Assembly: GCF_029975155.1 (NCBI RefSeq)
Contig: NZ_JARKPQ010000273.1
Location: 1-49,755, forward strand
DNA length: 49,755 nt
Reading direction: 5' to 3'
Origin: Propionicimonas sp.
Lineage (GTDB): Bacteria > Actinomycetota > Actinomycetes > Propionibacteriales > Propionibacteriaceae
Positions 30,730 through 39,363 of this stretch are shown in pieces. The notes under the pieces are model-generated. The model saw nothing but the letters and a program-made list of their open reading frames with translations. It made no database searches and was not told where the DNA came from. The position numbers and the translations under genes are program-made. The first letter of the stretch is position 1. The number at the start of each line of letters is the position of its first letter.

Positions 30730-30888
30730 GGAACTCATTGCCTGTGCGCGCGACGAAGCATCTACTGGGTCAACGGGATCGGTGAACGAGAACAGCTTCC
30801 CCCTGGCGTCTCCCGCCACGTGACACGGGGCCGAAACGCCCTAGCCCGAACGCGTTCAGTAGGCAGCTTGGTGGAGTCGTCTATCTCG

Positions 30889-31179
30889 ATGCCCGGGGCG
30901 TACGTCCGGCGTCCTCAGGCGAGGCGGGCAGCCAAGTCGACCCTGTTGAGCATCGCCGCGTTCATCGCCGCGACGGTGGCCATCGAGATACCCGCCAAGC
31001 TGTTCGGCGGCGTCCCCGACGCCGTGCGCTACGTCGTCACCGGCACCGTGTTCAACGCCATCCGGATCCTCGCCATGGACTCACGATCGGAGCAATGGCG
31101 AGACGCCCCGACCTCTGAGTACGGCGCACGGCCACGCAGGCAGGTCCTATTGATCGATGTCCATCGATATGATAGACAA
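30889..31179 (+). other. Open frame upstream of arsR, possibly a small membrane-protein remnant
   Basis: The frame of arsR stays open back to 30820. The stretch near 30937-31090 translates as TLLSIAAFIAATVAIEIPAKLFGGVPDAVRYVVTGTVFNAIRILAM, which looks like a plausible membrane segment. No start with a ribosome site and no family are recognised. It may be a remnant or chance. Otherwise nothing is seen in 30730-31152. Confidence 0.25.
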
Positions 31180-31187
31180 ATGTCTAT
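31153..31187 (+). promoter_or_regulatory. arsR promoter and operator
   Basis: ATCGAT-GTCC-ATCGAT (31153-31168) and ATAGAC-AAAT-GTCTAT (31172-31187) are perfect adjacent inverted repeats. TATGAT (31168-31173) lies between them as the -10, 6 nt before ATG 31180. The second repeat covers the start codon of a leaderless message, an arrangement suited to repression by ArsR. Confidence 0.55.
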
Positions 31188-31581
31188 GAGTGATGAGGGG
31201 GTGCCGGCCCGGCCGCTCCGGGTGGGGGATCTGTGTTGTTCGCCGGTGCTGCAGGCGGAATTGCAGCCCGACGAGGCGCTGGTGTTGGCGGGAGCGCTGA
31301 AAGTGCTGGCCGACCCGGCCCGGTTGCGGCTGTTGAGCCTGATCCGTTCGGCCGAGGGTGGCCGGGCAATGACCAGCGTGCTTGCCGACCGGCTGGGCCT
31401 GACCCAGCCGACGGTGACCCACCACTTGGTGGCGTTGTTCGACGCCGGGTTCCTGGAGCGGGAACGGGACGGCCGACAGACCTGGTACTGGGTGAACGCC
31501 GAGGGGCTGCAGGCGATCCGACAACTCCTGGACCCGTCCCCGGCACGGCAGCTACTGATGGTCGAGACAAGCAGGAAGTGA
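31180..31581 (+). CDS. arsR: ArsR/SmtB metalloregulator
   Basis: 133 aa from ATG 31180. The winged helix spans about residues 40-105 (EALVLAGALKVLADPARLRLLSLIRSAEG, LADRLGLTQPTVTHHLVALFDAGFLERERDGRQTWYW). A vicinal Cys pair at 19-20 in VGDLCCSPVL resembles the N-terminal arsenite ligands of corynebacterial ArsR, but I see no third Cys, so the site may be completed otherwise. It lies directly upstream of arsM and represses it through the inverted repeats over its own start. Confidence 0.85.
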   Translation: MSMSDEGVPARPLRVGDLCCSPVLQAELQPDEALVLAGALKVLADPARLRLLSLIRSAEGGRAMTSVLADRLGLTQPTVTHHLVALFDAGFLERERDGRQTWYWVNAEGLQAIRQLLDPSPARQLLMVETSRK

Positions 31582-31588
31582 GTGCGTG

Positions 31589-32374
31589 ATGAGCGAGAGC
31601 GACGTGGTGGAACAGGTGCGGGAACGGTACGCCGCGGCCGCGAAGGCGGCGATGGGCGTCGACCGGCGAACCCTCGACGTCCTCGATGAGGCGGACGGCT
31701 GTTGCGGCGGGGGTGGTTGCGGTGCCGGTGTCACCGAGGCCGAGGCGTTCGGGGCAGCGCTGTACGACGCCGACCAGGCCGGCCAGGTGCCGGAACGGGC
31801 ACTGAGTGCCAGCCTGGGATGTGGGAACCCGACCGCGGTCGCTGAGCTGCACCAGGGCGAGCGGGTGCTCGACCTGGGCTCGGGTGGCGGGCTGGACGTC
31901 CTGCTGTCGGCCCGCCGGGTCGGCCCGGACGGATTCGCCTACGGCGTCGACATGACCGACGAGATGCTCAGCTTGGCGCGGGAGAACGCCGTCAGGGCCG
32001 GGGCCACCAACGTGGAGTTCCTGAAGGGCCGGATCGAGCAGGTGCCGCTGCCCGACGGCGCCGTCGATGTGGTGATCTCCAACTGCGTGATCAACCTGAG
32101 CGTCGACAAGCCGAGGGTGCTGGCCGAGATGTTCCGCGTCCTCGCACCCGGCGGCCGGGTGGGGGTGTCCGACGTCGTCGCCGAGGACCAACTGACCCCG
32201 GCCGACCGGGCCGAACGTGGCAGCCACGTCGGCTGCGTCGCCGGGGCGCTGTCCCGGCAGGAGTACATCGACGGGCTGACCGCCGGCGGGTTCACCGACA
32301 TCGAGGTGGTGTTCACCCACGAGGCCGCCCCACAGATGCACAGCGCCATCGTCCGGGCCGTCAAGCCCGCCTAG
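31589..32374 (+). CDS. arsM: Arsenite S-adenosylmethionine methyltransferase
   Basis: 261 aa. The SAM-binding motif is VLDLGSGGGLDVLLSA (about residues 93-108). ArsM-type Cys residues are Cys78 (SLGCGNPTA), Cys166 (ISNCVINLS) and Cys216 (GSHVGCVAGAL), matching the three As(III)-binding Cys of known ArsM; an additional Cys-Gly cluster (GCCGGGGCGAG, 37-47) is N-terminal. It converts As(III) to methylated, partly volatile species. It follows arsR by 7 nt; ATG 31589 is preferred over a GTG three bases before. Its TAG stop overlaps the arsC stop within a CTAG. Confidence 0.9.
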   Translation: MSESDVVEQVRERYAAAAKAAMGVDRRTLDVLDEADGCCGGGGCGAGVTEAEAFGAALYDADQAGQVPERALSASLGCGNPTAVAELHQGERVLDLGSGGGLDVLLSARRVGPDGFAYGVDMTDEMLSLARENAVRAGATNVEFLKGRIEQVPLPDGAVDVVISNCVINLSVDKPRVLAEMFRVLAPGGRVGVSDVVAEDQLTPADRAERGSHVGCVAGALSRQEYIDGLTAGGFTDIEVVFTHEAAPQMHSAIVRAVKPA

Positions 32375-32781
32375 CCCGACGGGCCGGACAGGAGTTCGTC
32401 CAGAAGTGCCTCGACGCGGCGGCGGATCTCGTCGCGGATCGGACGGACCGCGACGATGTCCTGCCCGGCCGGGTCACCGAGGACCCAGTCCTCGTACCGC
32501 TTACCCGGATAGAACGGGCAGGCGTCCCCGCAGCCCATCGTGATCACCACGTCGGAGGTCTTCACCGCATCGGTGGTGAGGACCCTGGGCTGTTCGCCAG
32601 CGATGTCGATGCCCTCCTCGGCCATCGCCTCGACCGCGACCGGGTTGATCGCATCCGCCGGCGCCGAACCGGCCGACAACACCTCCACCCGGCCGCCGCC
32701 CAGGTGGCGCAGATAGCCCGCGGCCATCTGCGACCGGCCGGCGTTGTGCACGCACACGAAAAGGACGGTTGGCTTGCTCAT
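32371..32781 (-). CDS. arsC: Arsenate reductase, LMW-phosphatase fold (mycothiol/mycoredoxin type)
   Basis: 136 aa. VLFVCVHNAGRSQMAAG holds the CX5R catalytic loop (Cys10, Arg16). ITMGCGDACPFYPGKRYEDWVLGDPAGQ (Cys84, Cys88) matches the actinobacterial form that forms an arseno-mycothiol adduct resolved by mycoredoxin. It reduces As(V) to As(III), the substrate of ArsM encoded on the opposite strand. The gene converges on arsM with overlapping stops and diverges from the arsR-arsC fusion gene. Confidence 0.88.
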   Translation of the reverse strand: MSKPTVLFVCVHNAGRSQMAAGYLRHLGGGRVEVLSAGSAPADAINPVAVEAMAEEGIDIAGEQPRVLTTDAVKTSDVVITMGCGDACPFYPGKRYEDWVLGDPAGQDIVAVRPIRDEIRRRVEALLDELLSGPSG

Positions 32782-32810
32782 CGCGCCTCGCTCCCTCCCC
32801 TCGCCGAGGG

Positions 32811-32853
32811 GTTGACGCCCTCAGTCAACTCAGTAATTATTGACTCAATAGTT
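32811..32853. promoter_or_regulatory. Candidate operators between arsC and the arsR-arsC fusion
   Basis: GTTGAC (32811-32816) and GTCAAC (32824-32829) form one inverted repeat. AATTATTGACTCAATAGTT (32835-32853) contains the perfect TATTGA-C-TCAATA. Both lie in the divergent region and the second precedes the fusion gene closely. Binding by the ArsR domain is inferred. Confidence 0.5.
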
Positions 32854-32869
32854 ATGGAGGTATCGCGGG

Positions 32870-33535
32870 ATGTCAACCGATCTGGAAGTACGCGCCCGGG
32901 CCTACGCGGCCCTGGGAGAGGCGTCCCGGCTGGCGATCATCGACCTCCTCACGCACGCCGACCTCGCCTCCGGCGAACTCGCCGCCCGGCTCAACCTGCC
33001 TACCAACCTGCTCGCCCACCATCTGCACGTCCTGGAGGATGCCGGGCTGATCCTGCGCCGCCGCTCCGAGGGCGACGCCCGCCGCACGTACATCACCCGC
33101 ACCGATGCCTGCAATCAGCTCCTCGGCACCGAACCGCTACCCCGGCCGCGCAAGATCGCGTTCGTGTGCTCGCAGAACTCAGCCCGGTCCCAGTTGGCCG
33201 AGTTCTACTGGCGCAGCGTCAGCGACATCCCCGTCGTGTCAGCCGGCACGCACCCCGCGCGCCGCGTGCACCCACGTGCGACCAGCGTCGCCCGGCGCCA
33301 CGGACTCGACCTGACCACTGCCGTACCCAAGCTCCTCGACGACGCGCTCACCGGCGACGAGCTTCTCATCGCGGTGTGCGACCGCGCCTACGAAGACCTC
33401 CACAACCAACCGCTGCACTGGTCCATCCCCGACCCCGCACAGGCTCCTGACCCCCGCGCTTTCGACAGCGCCTACGACCACATCGCCAACCGGATCGACC
33501 AGTTCACCGCCAGCCTCGAAGGACAACCGACCTGA
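32870..33535 (+). CDS. ArsR-type regulator fused to a low-molecular-weight phosphatase/arsenate reductase domain
   Basis: 221 aa. Residues 1-85 are an ArsR winged helix (YAALGEASRLAIIDLLTHADLASGELAARLNLPTNLLAHHLHVLEDAGLI). Residues 95-221 are an LMW-PTPase/ArsC fold with the CX5R loop FVCSQNSARSQLAEF (Cys100, Arg106). One polypeptide thus combines repressor and reductase. Such fusions are known in actinobacteria. GGAGG lies 9 nt before ATG 32870. Divergent from arsC, which it probably controls. Confidence 0.88.
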   Translation: MSTDLEVRARAYAALGEASRLAIIDLLTHADLASGELAARLNLPTNLLAHHLHVLEDAGLILRRRSEGDARRTYITRTDACNQLLGTEPLPRPRKIAFVCSQNSARSQLAEFYWRSVSDIPVVSAGTHPARRVHPRATSVARRHGLDLTTAVPKLLDDALTGDELLIAVCDRAYEDLHNQPLHWSIPDPAQAPDPRAFDSAYDHIANRIDQFTASLEGQPT

Positions 33536-33615
33536 CCCTCCACCCGGCATCCGAACGCACCCGTGAAACCTGCACGCCGAGGAGAAGACAGCACTCGAGC
33601 ACGCCGCGGGGGTGC

Positions 33616-34290
33616 TCAGACCGGGTTCCGGGCGGTTGTCGCCACACGAGTGGTTTCTGCGTCGGCTCGGCGCCAGCCCATGATGGTGCGGGTGATGTAG
33701 ACGTCGACACTGCCGGCCATGTCAGTGGAGGAATCGAGTAGCCACTGCAGGCCGATGCCGTCGAGGACGGCCGTGACGAGGCGGACTTCGATATCGATCT
33801 CTGCTGGAGTGAGGGGGGCGACGTCCCCGGCGTCGACCGCCTGCTGGAGATGTCCGGCCAAGGTGGCGAGGTTCGTGGCGTAGCGCTGCTGGATGAAAGC
33901 GTGGGCCGGGTGGCTGGGGCTGGAGGCCTCCGCGGCGATGGTGGTGAACAGCTGCAGGAGGCCACGATTGTGCTCGTGTGCGCCCATGACCGCCGGGAGC
34001 CGCCGGAAGTAGTCCAGTCCGGAGACGTCCGCGAGGCGGGCCTCGACGGTCTGTCGGTCCCACTCCTGAAGGACCGCCATCAGCACACCTCCCTTGCTGC
34101 CGAAGTGCTGGATCAGGGCGGCGTGGGAGACACCGGCCCGCTCGGCGATGGCGCGGACGGAGCCGCCTGCGAAGCCATGTTCACCGAATACATCGATGGC
34201 GACCGCAATGAGCTGCTCACGCCGACGGACCCCGGTACGGTACGGGCCTCGGCTCCTGGTCCGCGCACTCCCTGCCATGTCGATCATCAT
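33616..34290 (-). CDS. TetR family regulator
   Basis: 224 aa. HTH: RREQLIAVAIDVFGEHGFAGGSVRAIAERAGVSHAALIQHFGSKGGVLMAVLQEW (about residues 23-77). A TetR C-terminal domain follows (RGLLQLFTTIAAEASSPSHPAHAFIQQRY). Two Met codons open the frame (34290, 34287) and a third at 34278 is possible. Divergent from the aldo/keto reductase gene, whose promoter (CCGACA-17-TATAGT) lies in the shared gap with an imperfect TAACC/GGTAA repeat. It probably represses that gene. Confidence 0.85.
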   Translation of the reverse strand: MMIDMAGSARTRSRGPYRTGVRRREQLIAVAIDVFGEHGFAGGSVRAIAERAGVSHAALIQHFGSKGGVLMAVLQEWDRQTVEARLADVSGLDYFRRLPAVMGAHEHNRGLLQLFTTIAAEASSPSHPAHAFIQQRYATNLATLAGHLQQAVDAGDVAPLTPAEIDIEVRLVTAVLDGIGLQWLLDSSTDMAGSVDVYITRTIMGWRRADAETTRVATTARNPV

Positions 34291-34300
34291 CTCACAATCA

Positions 34301-34329
34301 CCGACAAATACTTACCATTCGGTTATAGT
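34301..34329 (+). promoter_or_regulatory. Promoter of the TetR-controlled aldo/keto reductase
   Basis: CCGACA (34301-34306), 17 bp, TATAGT (34324-34329). TTACC-ATTC-GGTTA in the spacer is an imperfect inverted repeat and a candidate TetR site. GGAAGGAA precedes ATG 34375. Confidence 0.45.
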
Positions 34330-34374
34330 TCAGACGCCAGCGCGAGACGACCCCACAGCGGAAGGAACCCGCGG

Positions 34375-35402
34375 ATGAAGTACTCCGTCCTCGGCCCCAC
34401 CGGCATCCGCGTGTCCCGGATCGCGCTCGGCACGGCCACGTTCGGCGTCGCCCCGACCGCGGAGCACACCGATCGGCTCGTCGGCGAGGCCCTCGACCTC
34501 GGGATCAACTTCGTCGACACGGCCGACGTGTACGGGAACATGCCGGTCTTCGACCGGCCCGGCGCCCCGAAAGCTGCCGACCGTGCCCCGGCCGAGCAAC
34601 TCCTCGGCCGGGCGCTGCGCGGCCGCCGCGACGACGTCGTGATCGCAACGAAGTCCAACGGGATCGTCGGCCACGGTGTCAACGACCGCGGCCTGTCCCG
34701 CCGGCACATCATCCGACAGGTCGAGACAAGCCTGCGCCGCCTCGACACCGACTGGATCGATGTCTACTACGCCCACGACCCCGACCCGGACACGCCGCTG
34801 GAGCAGACCCTCGCCGTCTACGACGACCTCATCCGGCAGGGGAAGCTCCGATACGCCGCCCTGTCCAACCATCCTGCCTGGCAGGTCACGCACGCGCTGT
34901 GGGTTGCTGACGACCGCCGCCTGAACGCGCCGGTCGCGGCGCAGGTGAAGTACAGCCTCCTCGACCGGGCCGCCGAGCGCGAGCTCGCCCCCGCGTGCGA
35001 GGCCCTCGGGCTCGCGATCATCCCGTACGCGCCCCTCCACGGTGGTCTGCTCGCCGACCTCGCCGTGCTCGATCGCGACGTCTCCGGCGACCAGCGCTTC
35101 GGCGCACCGGGTTCACCGACACCGAGATCGGCATCGCTCGGGAGGTCGACCGGTACGCCCGTGACTGGGGTCTGCCGATGAACCACATCTCGCTGGCCTG
35201 GCTGCTGTCCCGCCCTGCGGTCGTGTCGGTCATCGTGGGGGCCGAAACCGTCGATGAACTGCGCGCCAACGCGGCTGCTGCCGATGTGCGCCTCGATCCC
35301 GCACAGCTCGGCGCGCTCGCCGCCCTCACCGATGAGCCCGCCGCGTTCCACCACCGTGCCGGCGACGGACCCGCACGGCCAGCGACGGCCGTCACTCGCT
35401 GA
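34375..35402 (+). pseudogene. Aldo/keto reductase, frameshifted
   Basis: The frame from ATG 34375 encodes an AKR (MKYSVLGPTGIRVSRIALGTATFG, NFVDTADVYGNMP, VIATKSN, DVYYAHDPDPDTPLEQTL, IIPYAPLHGGLLA) up to about 35100 (GDQRF). It then goes out of frame. The remainder continues in another frame (TGFTDTEIGIAREVDRYARDWGLPMNHISLAWLLSRPAVVSVIVGAETVDEL) to 35402. One missing base near 35095-35105 explains this. Either a real mutation or a base-calling error. Promoter and ribosome site are intact, which argues for recent damage or error. Confidence 0.8.
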
Positions 35403-35409
35403 TCAAACG

Positions 35410-35799
35410 TCAGTCTCCTGCGACGTCAGCGCGCGGCGTGATCTCGATGGTGGCGGCTTGCGGACCGGCGGACACCATCGGAGGAAGGTATGCGCTCCCG
35501 GTGTACTTGGCTCGGTAGGCCGCGTCGATCCGATCACGCAGGACGGGGTCGGTGCCCTGGAACACGACCTCATAGGTGGTGCCCGCGGCGGTGATCCGTC
35601 CGGCGTGCTGGGCCATGGCTGCCCGGTACCAGCGCGAGCGGGTGCCATTCCAGGCGCGGACGAACAGACGCCCGTCCACCACGACCGACCAGATCCAGGT
35701 CGGCGTGCCGGTCGTGACACCGTCGGGGCGGAACGGCGCGACGCGCAGGTCATCGCTGGCGGCGATGCGGTCGACGTCCTCGGTTGACCAGGCACTCAT
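35410..35799 (-). CDS. DUF2255 family protein
   Basis: 129 aa starting MSAWSTEDVDRIAASDDLRVAPFRPDG. TWIWSVVVDGRLFVRAWNGTRSRWYRAAMAQHAGRI is the family core and resembles split-barrel flavin/F420-binding folds. It probably binds a flavin-type cofactor, but no function is proven. Its start lies 5 nt after the stop of the CMD gene, so both belong to one operon. It converges on the frameshifted AKR. Confidence 0.8.
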   Translation of the reverse strand: MSAWSTEDVDRIAASDDLRVAPFRPDGVTTGTPTWIWSVVVDGRLFVRAWNGTRSRWYRAAMAQHAGRITAAGTTYEVVFQGTDPVLRDRIDAAYRAKYTGSAYLPPMVSAGPQAATIEITPRADVAGD

Positions 35800-35804
35800 G
35801 ACGC

Positions 35805-36146
35805 TCAGGCCTCCGTCTCGACGATGTTCTTCAGGACAGTGGTTGCCCCCATGCCGTTGGGCCATCCGGAGTAGAACGCCAGCTGAAGCAGGGCTTCCTT
35901 CAGCTCCTCGTCGGTGAGGCCGTTACGCCGGGCGAAGGCGAGGTGGAACCGGAGCTGTTCCATCTTGCCCATGGCGGTCAGGGCTGCGACGGTGACCAGG
36001 CTGCGGTCACGTTTGGAAAGGCCCTCGCGTTCCCACACCTCGTCGAACAGCACCTTGTCGGTGTAGTGCACCATGCCGGGAGCGAAGTCTCCGAAGGCGT
36101 TCCTCCCGCCGGTCCAGCCGGTGGGGGCGTCCTCTGCGTTGGCCAT
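35805..36146 (-). CDS. Carboxymuconolactone decarboxylase family protein
   Basis: 113 aa. LSKRDRSLVTVAALTAMGKMEQLRFHLAFARRNGLTDEELKEALLQLAFYSGWPNGM is the CMD core. The AhpD-type CxxC is absent, so it is of the 4-carboxymuconolactone-decarboxylase-like, not peroxidase, subgroup. ATG 36146 has AAGGAGA upstream. It is coupled to DUF2255 and divergent from an MmyB-type regulator. CMD, cupin and AKR genes occur beside MmyB regulators twice in this window. Confidence 0.85.
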   Translation of the reverse strand: MANAEDAPTGWTGGRNAFGDFAPGMVHYTDKVLFDEVWEREGLSKRDRSLVTVAALTAMGKMEQLRFHLAFARRNGLTDEELKEALLQLAFYSGWPNGMGATTVLKNIVETEA

Positions 36147-36312
36147 GGGTGTCTCTCCTTCTTGCCGGGCACTGGCACGGAACCCCGGTGCGTGGCGTCC
36201 ACCGCGGCCCGATCGCCCGAACGGTCTCCATGACACCTCGCAACGGCACGCGGTGGGAGTCTCTGCCGAAGGGCGTACTGGTAGAGCATCCCCCAGCCAG
36301 CGGTGGGCAACG

Positions 36313-36318
36313 TAGCGT
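36313..36318 (+). promoter_or_regulatory. Putative leaderless -10 (TAGCGT) of the third MmyB-type regulator
   Basis: TAGCGT ends 7 nt before the GTG at 36326, the same spacing as in the MmyB-type genes at 20 and 7025. Nothing else is seen in 36147-36312. Confidence 0.4.
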
Positions 36319-36325
36319 TGGCGCC

Positions 36326-37207
36326 GTGGACAACAGGGCAGAGGTGCGGGAGTTCCTGATGTCTCGGCGGGCGAGGCTGAGCCCCGAGCAGGCGGGGATT
36401 CCCGCCGCGGGAAGCCGTCGGGTCGTCGGCCTGAGGCGCAGCGAGGTGGCGATGCTGGCCGATGTCAGCATCGAGTACTACGCCAAGATCGAACGGGGAC
36501 ACCTCGCCGGGGTGTCCGACAACGTCCTGGAGGCGGTCACGCGTGCGCTGCGGCTCGATGATGCCGAACGCGAGTATCTGTTCGGCCTGGCGCGGGTCGC
36601 CCACGGTGGCGCGGAGCCGGTCAGGCGCCGCAAGCCGAAACAGTGGGTGGCCAGGGAGAGTCTCGTCCGCGCGCTGGACGCGGTCACGGCCGGGCCGGCG
36701 TTCGTCCGCAATGGCCGGATGGACATCCTGGCCACCAACCCGCTCGGGCGGGCGTTCTACGATCATGTGTTCGACGGGCCGGGACAGGGCAACCTGGCCC
36801 GGTTCAACTTCCTGGACGAGCGTTCCCACGACTTCTACCCGGACTGGAACGCCGCCGCGGACGTCACCGTCGCGATCCTGCGCACCGAAGCCGGCCGCGA
36901 CCCTCGTGACAAGCAGTTGCACGACCTGATCGGCGAGCTGTCCACCCGCACCGACGAGTTCCGGACCCGCTGGGGAGCCCACAACGTCCGCCGCCACGGC
37001 TCGGGGACGAAGAACTTCCGCCATCACCTGGTCGGCGACCTCACCCTGACCTACGAAGGCCTGGAACTGACCGCGGAGCCGGGACTGTCGTTCCTGATCT
37101 ACACCGCCGAGCCCGGCTCCGCCAGCCAGGAACGACTCGATCTGCTGGCGAGTTGGGCCGCCACCGAACGACCCAACGAGGTTCACCTCGGCCTGGTGGA
37201 CGGCTGA
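36326..37207 (+). CDS. MmyB-type XRE transcriptional regulator
   Basis: 293 aa from GTG 36326. HTH: RRVVGLRRSEVAMLADVSIEYYAKIERGH (about residues 31-59). The ligand domain shows MDILATNPLGRAFYDHVFDG, FNFLDERSHDFYPDW, LIGELSTRTDEFRTRWGAHNVRRHGSGTKNFRHHLVGDLTLTYE. It is the full-length form of the truncated protein at 20. It is divergent from CMD-DUF2255 and followed 8 nt later by an MFS exporter, so it probably controls both. An upstream ORF extension is not supported. Confidence 0.9.
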   Translation: MDNRAEVREFLMSRRARLSPEQAGIPAAGSRRVVGLRRSEVAMLADVSIEYYAKIERGHLAGVSDNVLEAVTRALRLDDAEREYLFGLARVAHGGAEPVRRRKPKQWVARESLVRALDAVTAGPAFVRNGRMDILATNPLGRAFYDHVFDGPGQGNLARFNFLDERSHDFYPDWNAAADVTVAILRTEAGRDPRDKQLHDLIGELSTRTDEFRTRWGAHNVRRHGSGTKNFRHHLVGDLTLTYEGLELTAEPGLSFLIYTAEPGSASQERLDLLASWAATERPNEVHLGLVDG

Positions 37208-37215
37208 GGGCACTG

Positions 37216-38619
37216 GTGACCACGGCAACGACCCCGGCGCGGGTGTCTCGACGCGGCTCGCTCGCTGCCCTCGTCCTGGCTTCGCTGGGATTCTTCCTCA
37301 TCACGCTCGACGTGAGCATCGTGAACCTCGCTCTGCCGAGCATCCGGCAGAACCTCGGCGGCGACATCAGCACGCAGCAGTGGATCCTCGACGGGTACAC
37401 GCTGTTCTTCGCCGTCCTGCTGTTGTGCTTCGGGAACGTCTCGGACCGGGTCGGCGCCAAGCGCGCCTACATCACCGGCATCGTCCTGTTCGGCATCGCG
37501 TCCCTGCTCTGCGCCGTGGCGCCGTCCGTGCTGACACTCATCGTCGCGCGGTGTGCGCAGGGCGCGACGGCGGCGCTGATGCTGCCGGCGTCGATGACCC
37601 TGATCCGTGAGGCATTCCCCGAAGCCCGGGACCGGGCGAAGGCGCTCGGCGTCTGGGCTGCCGGGGGTGCGGTCGCCTCCGCAGCCGGACCGGTGCTCGG
37701 CGGCGCGCTGTCCACCTGGGACTGGCGTCTCATCTTCGCCGTCAACGTACCGGTCTGCGCAGCCATGCTGGCCCTCGCTCCACGCGTCCAGCGCTCGCCC
37801 CGCACCAGCGTTCCGTTCGACTGGGCCGGTCAGATCCTCGCCCTCATCGCGCTCGGCTCGATCGTCTACGCCCTGATCGAGGGCGGCGCCACCGGCTACG
37901 ACCATCCGCTGATCCTCGCTCTGCTGGCCGTCGGTGCCGCCGCGCTCGGACTGTTCCTGCTCGTGCAGGCGCGCGTCGCGCACCCGATGATGCCTCTGGG
38001 GCTGTTCCATGCCGGTCCCATGCGCGTGGCGATGTTCGGCGGGTTCACCTTCATCTACGCCTGGTTCGGCAGCGTCTTCCTCGCCAGCCTCTACCTGCAA
38101 CAGCACCTGGGCATCGCCCCCGCCCTGGCCGGACTCGTCTTCCTGCCCAGCGCGATCCTCTCCTTCTTCGGCAACCTCGCCAGCGGCCCGCTCGCGAACC
38201 GGTTCGGCCCACGCTTCCCGGTCATTCTCGGCATGGCATCCCTCGTCGTCGGGCTGTCCACCCTGGCGATCTCGGCGCACGGGGGTTCCGTCGCGCTCGT
38301 CGCCATCACGCTGATCCTGATCGGCGGAGGCGGATCGGTGGCCATGCCGCCGCTGGCCGGCGTCGTCCTGGAACACGCCCCCGAAGGTCAGGCCGGCGTC
38401 GCCAGTGCCGTGTCCAACACCTTCCGACAGGTCGGCGGCGCACTCGCCGTCGCCATCTTCGGAGTGCTCATCGCGCCCGAGGGCGCGTTCCTCGCCGGGA
38501 TGCAGATCAGCCTCGCCAGCGCGGCCGCTCTCGCCGTAGCCTGCCTGATCGCCAGCACCACCCTCGCGGGTTCACGACGTGTTCCTCGGCAGGGTCCCCG
38601 GCTTCCTCTGGCGGAATAG
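37216..38619 (+). CDS. MFS drug exporter, DHA2 type
   Basis: 467 aa with about 14 membrane spans. Span 1 (LAALVLASLGFFLITLDVSIVNLALPSI) carries the DHA2 LDxTxVNxALP motif. FGNVSDRVGAKRAYITGIVLFGIASLLCAVAPS is motif A, and GPVLGGAL is motif C. It is a proton-driven efflux pump for drugs or metabolites. GTG 37216 has GAGG 6 nt upstream and follows the regulator stop by 8 nt, so it is cotranscribed with the MmyB-type regulator. Confidence 0.9.
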   Translation: MTTATTPARVSRRGSLAALVLASLGFFLITLDVSIVNLALPSIRQNLGGDISTQQWILDGYTLFFAVLLLCFGNVSDRVGAKRAYITGIVLFGIASLLCAVAPSVLTLIVARCAQGATAALMLPASMTLIREAFPEARDRAKALGVWAAGGAVASAAGPVLGGALSTWDWRLIFAVNVPVCAAMLALAPRVQRSPRTSVPFDWAGQILALIALGSIVYALIEGGATGYDHPLILALLAVGAAALGLFLLVQARVAHPMMPLGLFHAGPMRVAMFGGFTFIYAWFGSVFLASLYLQQHLGIAPALAGLVFLPSAILSFFGNLASGPLANRFGPRFPVILGMASLVVGLSTLAISAHGGSVALVAITLILIGGGGSVAMPPLAGVVLEHAPEGQAGVASAVSNTFRQVGGALAVAIFGVLIAPEGAFLAGMQISLASAAALAVACLIASTTLAGSRRVPRQGPRLPLAE

Positions 38620-38680
38620 GGGGTGCAGGGGGCAGGTTGGGGGTAGGTGAAAGCCAGACACCAACGAAGGGATGAACCCC

Positions 38681-39289
38681 ATGGCCTACACGCTGCCCGA
38701 TCTCGACTACGACTACGGCGCCCTTGCCCCGTACATCGCGCCGGAGATCATGGAACTCCACCACAGCAAGCACCACGCCGCCTACGTCGCGGGCGCCAAC
38801 ACCGCGCTGGAGAAGCTCGCGGAGGCCCGCGAGAAGGGCGATTTCGCGAACGTCCCGAAGCTTGAGAAGGACCTCGCCTTCCACCTCGGCGGCCACATCA
38901 ACCACTCGGTGTTCTGGAAGAACATGTCGCCGGACGGCGGCGGACAGCCCGACGGCGACGTCGCTGCGGCGATCGACGAGTTCTTCGGCTCCTTCGGGGG
39001 CTTCCAGGGCCAGTTCGAGGCTGCGGCGAACTCGCTGCAGGGCTCCGGCTGGGCACTCCTGGTCTGGGATCCGCTGGGCCAGCGGCTGAACATCAACCAG
39101 CTCTACGACCAGCAGAACAGCGTCCCGGTCGGCCAGCTGCCCGTGCTGCAGCTCGACATGTGGGAGCACGCCTTCTACCTGCAGTACAAGAACGTGAAGG
39201 CCGACTACGTGAAGGCCTGGTGGAACGTCGTGAACTGGACGGACGTCGCCGCCCGGCTCGACAAGGCTCGCGCCGCCGACGTCCTCTGA
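38681..39289 (+). CDS. sodA: Superoxide dismutase (Fe/Mn)
   Basis: 202 aa. Metal ligands: His in [13 protein letters not shown], His in [13 protein letters not shown], and Asp and His in [24 protein letters not shown] and the C-terminal Trp-rich segment are typical. Propionibacteria are known for a cambialistic enzyme of this family, but metal preference cannot be read here. ATG 38681 has GAAGGG upstream. Followed by a 16-bp inverted repeat that may terminate transcription. Confidence 0.93.
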   Translation: MAYTLPDLDYDYGALAPYIAPEIMELHHSKHHAAYVAGANTALEKLAEAREKGDFANVPKLEKDLAFHLGGHINHSVFWKNMSPDGGGQPDGDVAAAIDEFFGSFGGFQGQFEAAANSLQGSGWALLVWDPLGQRLNINQLYDQQNSVPVGQLPVLQLDMWEHAFYLQYKNVKADYVKAWWNVVNWTDVAARLDKARAADVL

Positions 39290-39363
39290 CGTTCTCGGCC
39301 AAGAACCAGCCCGTTCGTCACCACCCGAGCCGCTGGTCACCAGCCAACCGTTCGTAGCCACTC

